Origin: Lacunisphaera limnophila
GTDB taxonomy: Bacteria; Verrucomicrobiota; Verrucomicrobiia; Opitutales; Opitutaceae
Reading direction: 5' to 3'
Assembly: GCF_001746835.1 (NCBI RefSeq)
Contig: NZ_CP016094.1
Coordinates: 1,550,001-1,614,000, forward strand
DNA length: 64,000 nucleotides
This document shows positions 63,226-64,000 of the stretch, piece by piece (the first letter of the stretch is position 1; each line of letters starts with the position of its first letter). The translations under genes and the position numbers were made by a program. Under the pieces are notes generated by a model that saw nothing but the letters and a program-made list of their open reading frames with translations, was not told where the DNA came from and did no database searches.

Positions 63226-64000
63226 TCAGAACAACCCGGCGAGGATGGCGCGGATGAGGTGGAGGCTGAAGATGAGGGCGAGGAGGTGCGTAAGGAGGGA
63301 GGTTTCCTTCATGCGGCCGGTGGCGATCCGGATGACGCTGTAAGCGATGAGGCCGAGGCCGATGCCCTCGGCGATGCTGAAGCTCAGCGGGATGCCGGCG
63401 ATGATGAGGAAGACCGGGGCGGTCTCGACGAAGTCGTCGAGCTTCATGCCGGCGACGGACTGGAACATGAAGATGCCGACGATCACCAGGGCCGGGGCGG
63501 TGGCCGCGGCCGGGATCGCCAGGATCACGGGGGTGAGGAACAGGGCGAGGAGGAAGAGGATCGCGGTGGCGGCGCCGGTGAGGCCGGTGCGCCCGCCCGC
63601 CTCGACGCCGGAGGCGGACTCGATGTAGCTGACGACCGTGGAGGTGCCGAAGAGCGAGCTGAGGATGGCGGCGAAGGAGTCGGCCACGAGGGCGCGGCCG
63701 GCCTTGGGTAGCTTGCCGTCCTTGTCGAGCAGGCCCGCGCGCTGCGTGACACCGATCAGGGTGCCGATGTTGTCGAACATGTCCACGAGCAGGAGCGTGA
63801 GGATGATCGGCAGGGCCTTGCCGAAGTCGTGCAGCAGCAGGTCGAAGTTGAGCTGAAACATCGTCGGCAGCGGCGAGGACGGCAGGGAGAAGAGCGAGCC
63901 CGGCATGGTCGTGACGGTGCCGCCCTGTCCGTTGGAGACGAAGAGGCCGGCGAGGGTGACGGCGAGGATGGAGAGGATGATCGCGCCGGGGACCTTGCGG
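63226..64000 (-). CDS. NCS2 family nucleobase permease (AzgA-like), C-terminal part
   Basis: The 3' 258 codons lie in the window; the 5' end is beyond the right edge, and the reading frame is open to base 64000 (KVPGAIILSILAVTLAGL...). The NCS2/AzgA signature ALPIILTLLLVDMFDNIGTLIGVTQRAGLLDKDGKLP and the following GTSTVVSYIESASGVEAGGRTGLTGAATAILFL are typical of adenine/guanine/hypoxanthine importers. The last four hydrophobic segments complete a 13-14 helix protein. It precedes the secreted adenosine deaminase gene on the same strand, so it probably imports the resulting bases. Confidence 0.88.
   Translation of the reverse strand, partial: RKVPGAIILSILAVTLAGLFVSNGQGGTVTTMPGSLFSLPSSPLPTMFQLNFDLLLHDFGKALPIILTLLLVDMFDNIGTLIGVTQRAGLLDKDGKLPKAGRALVADSFAAILSSLFGTSTVVSYIESASGVEAGGRTGLTGAATAILFLLALFLTPVILAIPAAATAPALVIVGIFMFQSVAGMKLDDFVETAPVFLIIAGIPLSFSIAEGIGLGLIAYSVIRIATGRMKETSLLTHLLALIFSLHLIRAILAGLF

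Overview
The window is GC-rich, roughly two thirds G+C except for one AT-richer block. It most resembles a member of the Verrucomicrobiota, probably Opitutaceae. This is inference from gene content and style: many secreted glycoside hydrolases, very frequent CCCCATG start contexts with little visible Shine-Dalgarno, rhamnose and fucose catabolism, and intergenic spaces packed with small inverted-repeat elements. No rRNA, tRNA or CRISPR array was seen.

Layout. (1) 1-9150: plant or algal cell-wall polysaccharide utilisation, with a minus-strand run of exported enzymes (acetyl esterase-like, two GH43-clan enzymes, GH29 fucosidase, GH51 arabinofuranosidase) diverging from a GH42 beta-galactosidase. 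(2) 9351-15452: L-rhamnose catabolism (DeoR regulator, RhaD aldolase/dehydrogenase fusion, RhaB kinase, RhaA isomerase), then malate:quinone oxidoreductase (15569-17068). (3) 17300-19600: small accessory genes, including a frameshifted YdeI-like gene and a ParE/RelE-type toxin-antitoxin pair. (4) 19796-23812: an AT-richer three-gene island with an OLD-type ATPase/TOPRIM protein, an unknown 189-residue protein and a large protein with a PD-(D/E)xK-like N-terminus. This is the best candidate for an undescribed defence system. (5) 24042-34001: mixed housekeeping and accessory genes (DoxX-like, DUF2200, S9 peptidase, DUF985-cupin fusion, rhomboid protease, MFS exporter, methyltransferase-like, GNAT, CheY-like). 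(6) 34137-45539: a non-phosphorylative L-fucose pathway with an AraC regulator, dehydrogenases, mutarotase, lactonase, L-fuconate dehydratase, FAH-family hydrolase and a complete sugar ABC transporter, followed by a serine hydrolase. (7) 47051-64000: a nearly complete purine degradation cluster.

How the genes work together. Polymer-degrading enzymes release arabinose, galactose, fucose and probably rhamnose. Rhamnose is handled by isomerase, kinase and aldolase, while fucose is oxidised without phosphorylation to pyruvate and lactate. The purine cluster can be read as a chain: secreted adenosine deaminase and an NCS2 permease for supply, guanine deaminase (GuaD) and single-chain xanthine dehydrogenase to urate, membrane urate oxidase PuuD (frameshifted in this sequence), UraH and UraD to allantoin, AllB, AllC and AllE to ureidoglycolate, and malate synthase to take up glyoxylate.

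Intergenic DNA is unusual. A palindromic GGCGGGGT-N6-ACCCCGCC element occurs about 15 times, often as facing pairs, and sometimes supplies a gene's stop codon. Several other families of hairpins are built from 7-9 nt quasi-tandem words (ACAGAG, CACGAAGG, GCGGAT, GCAAAG and others). Some reach into gene starts.
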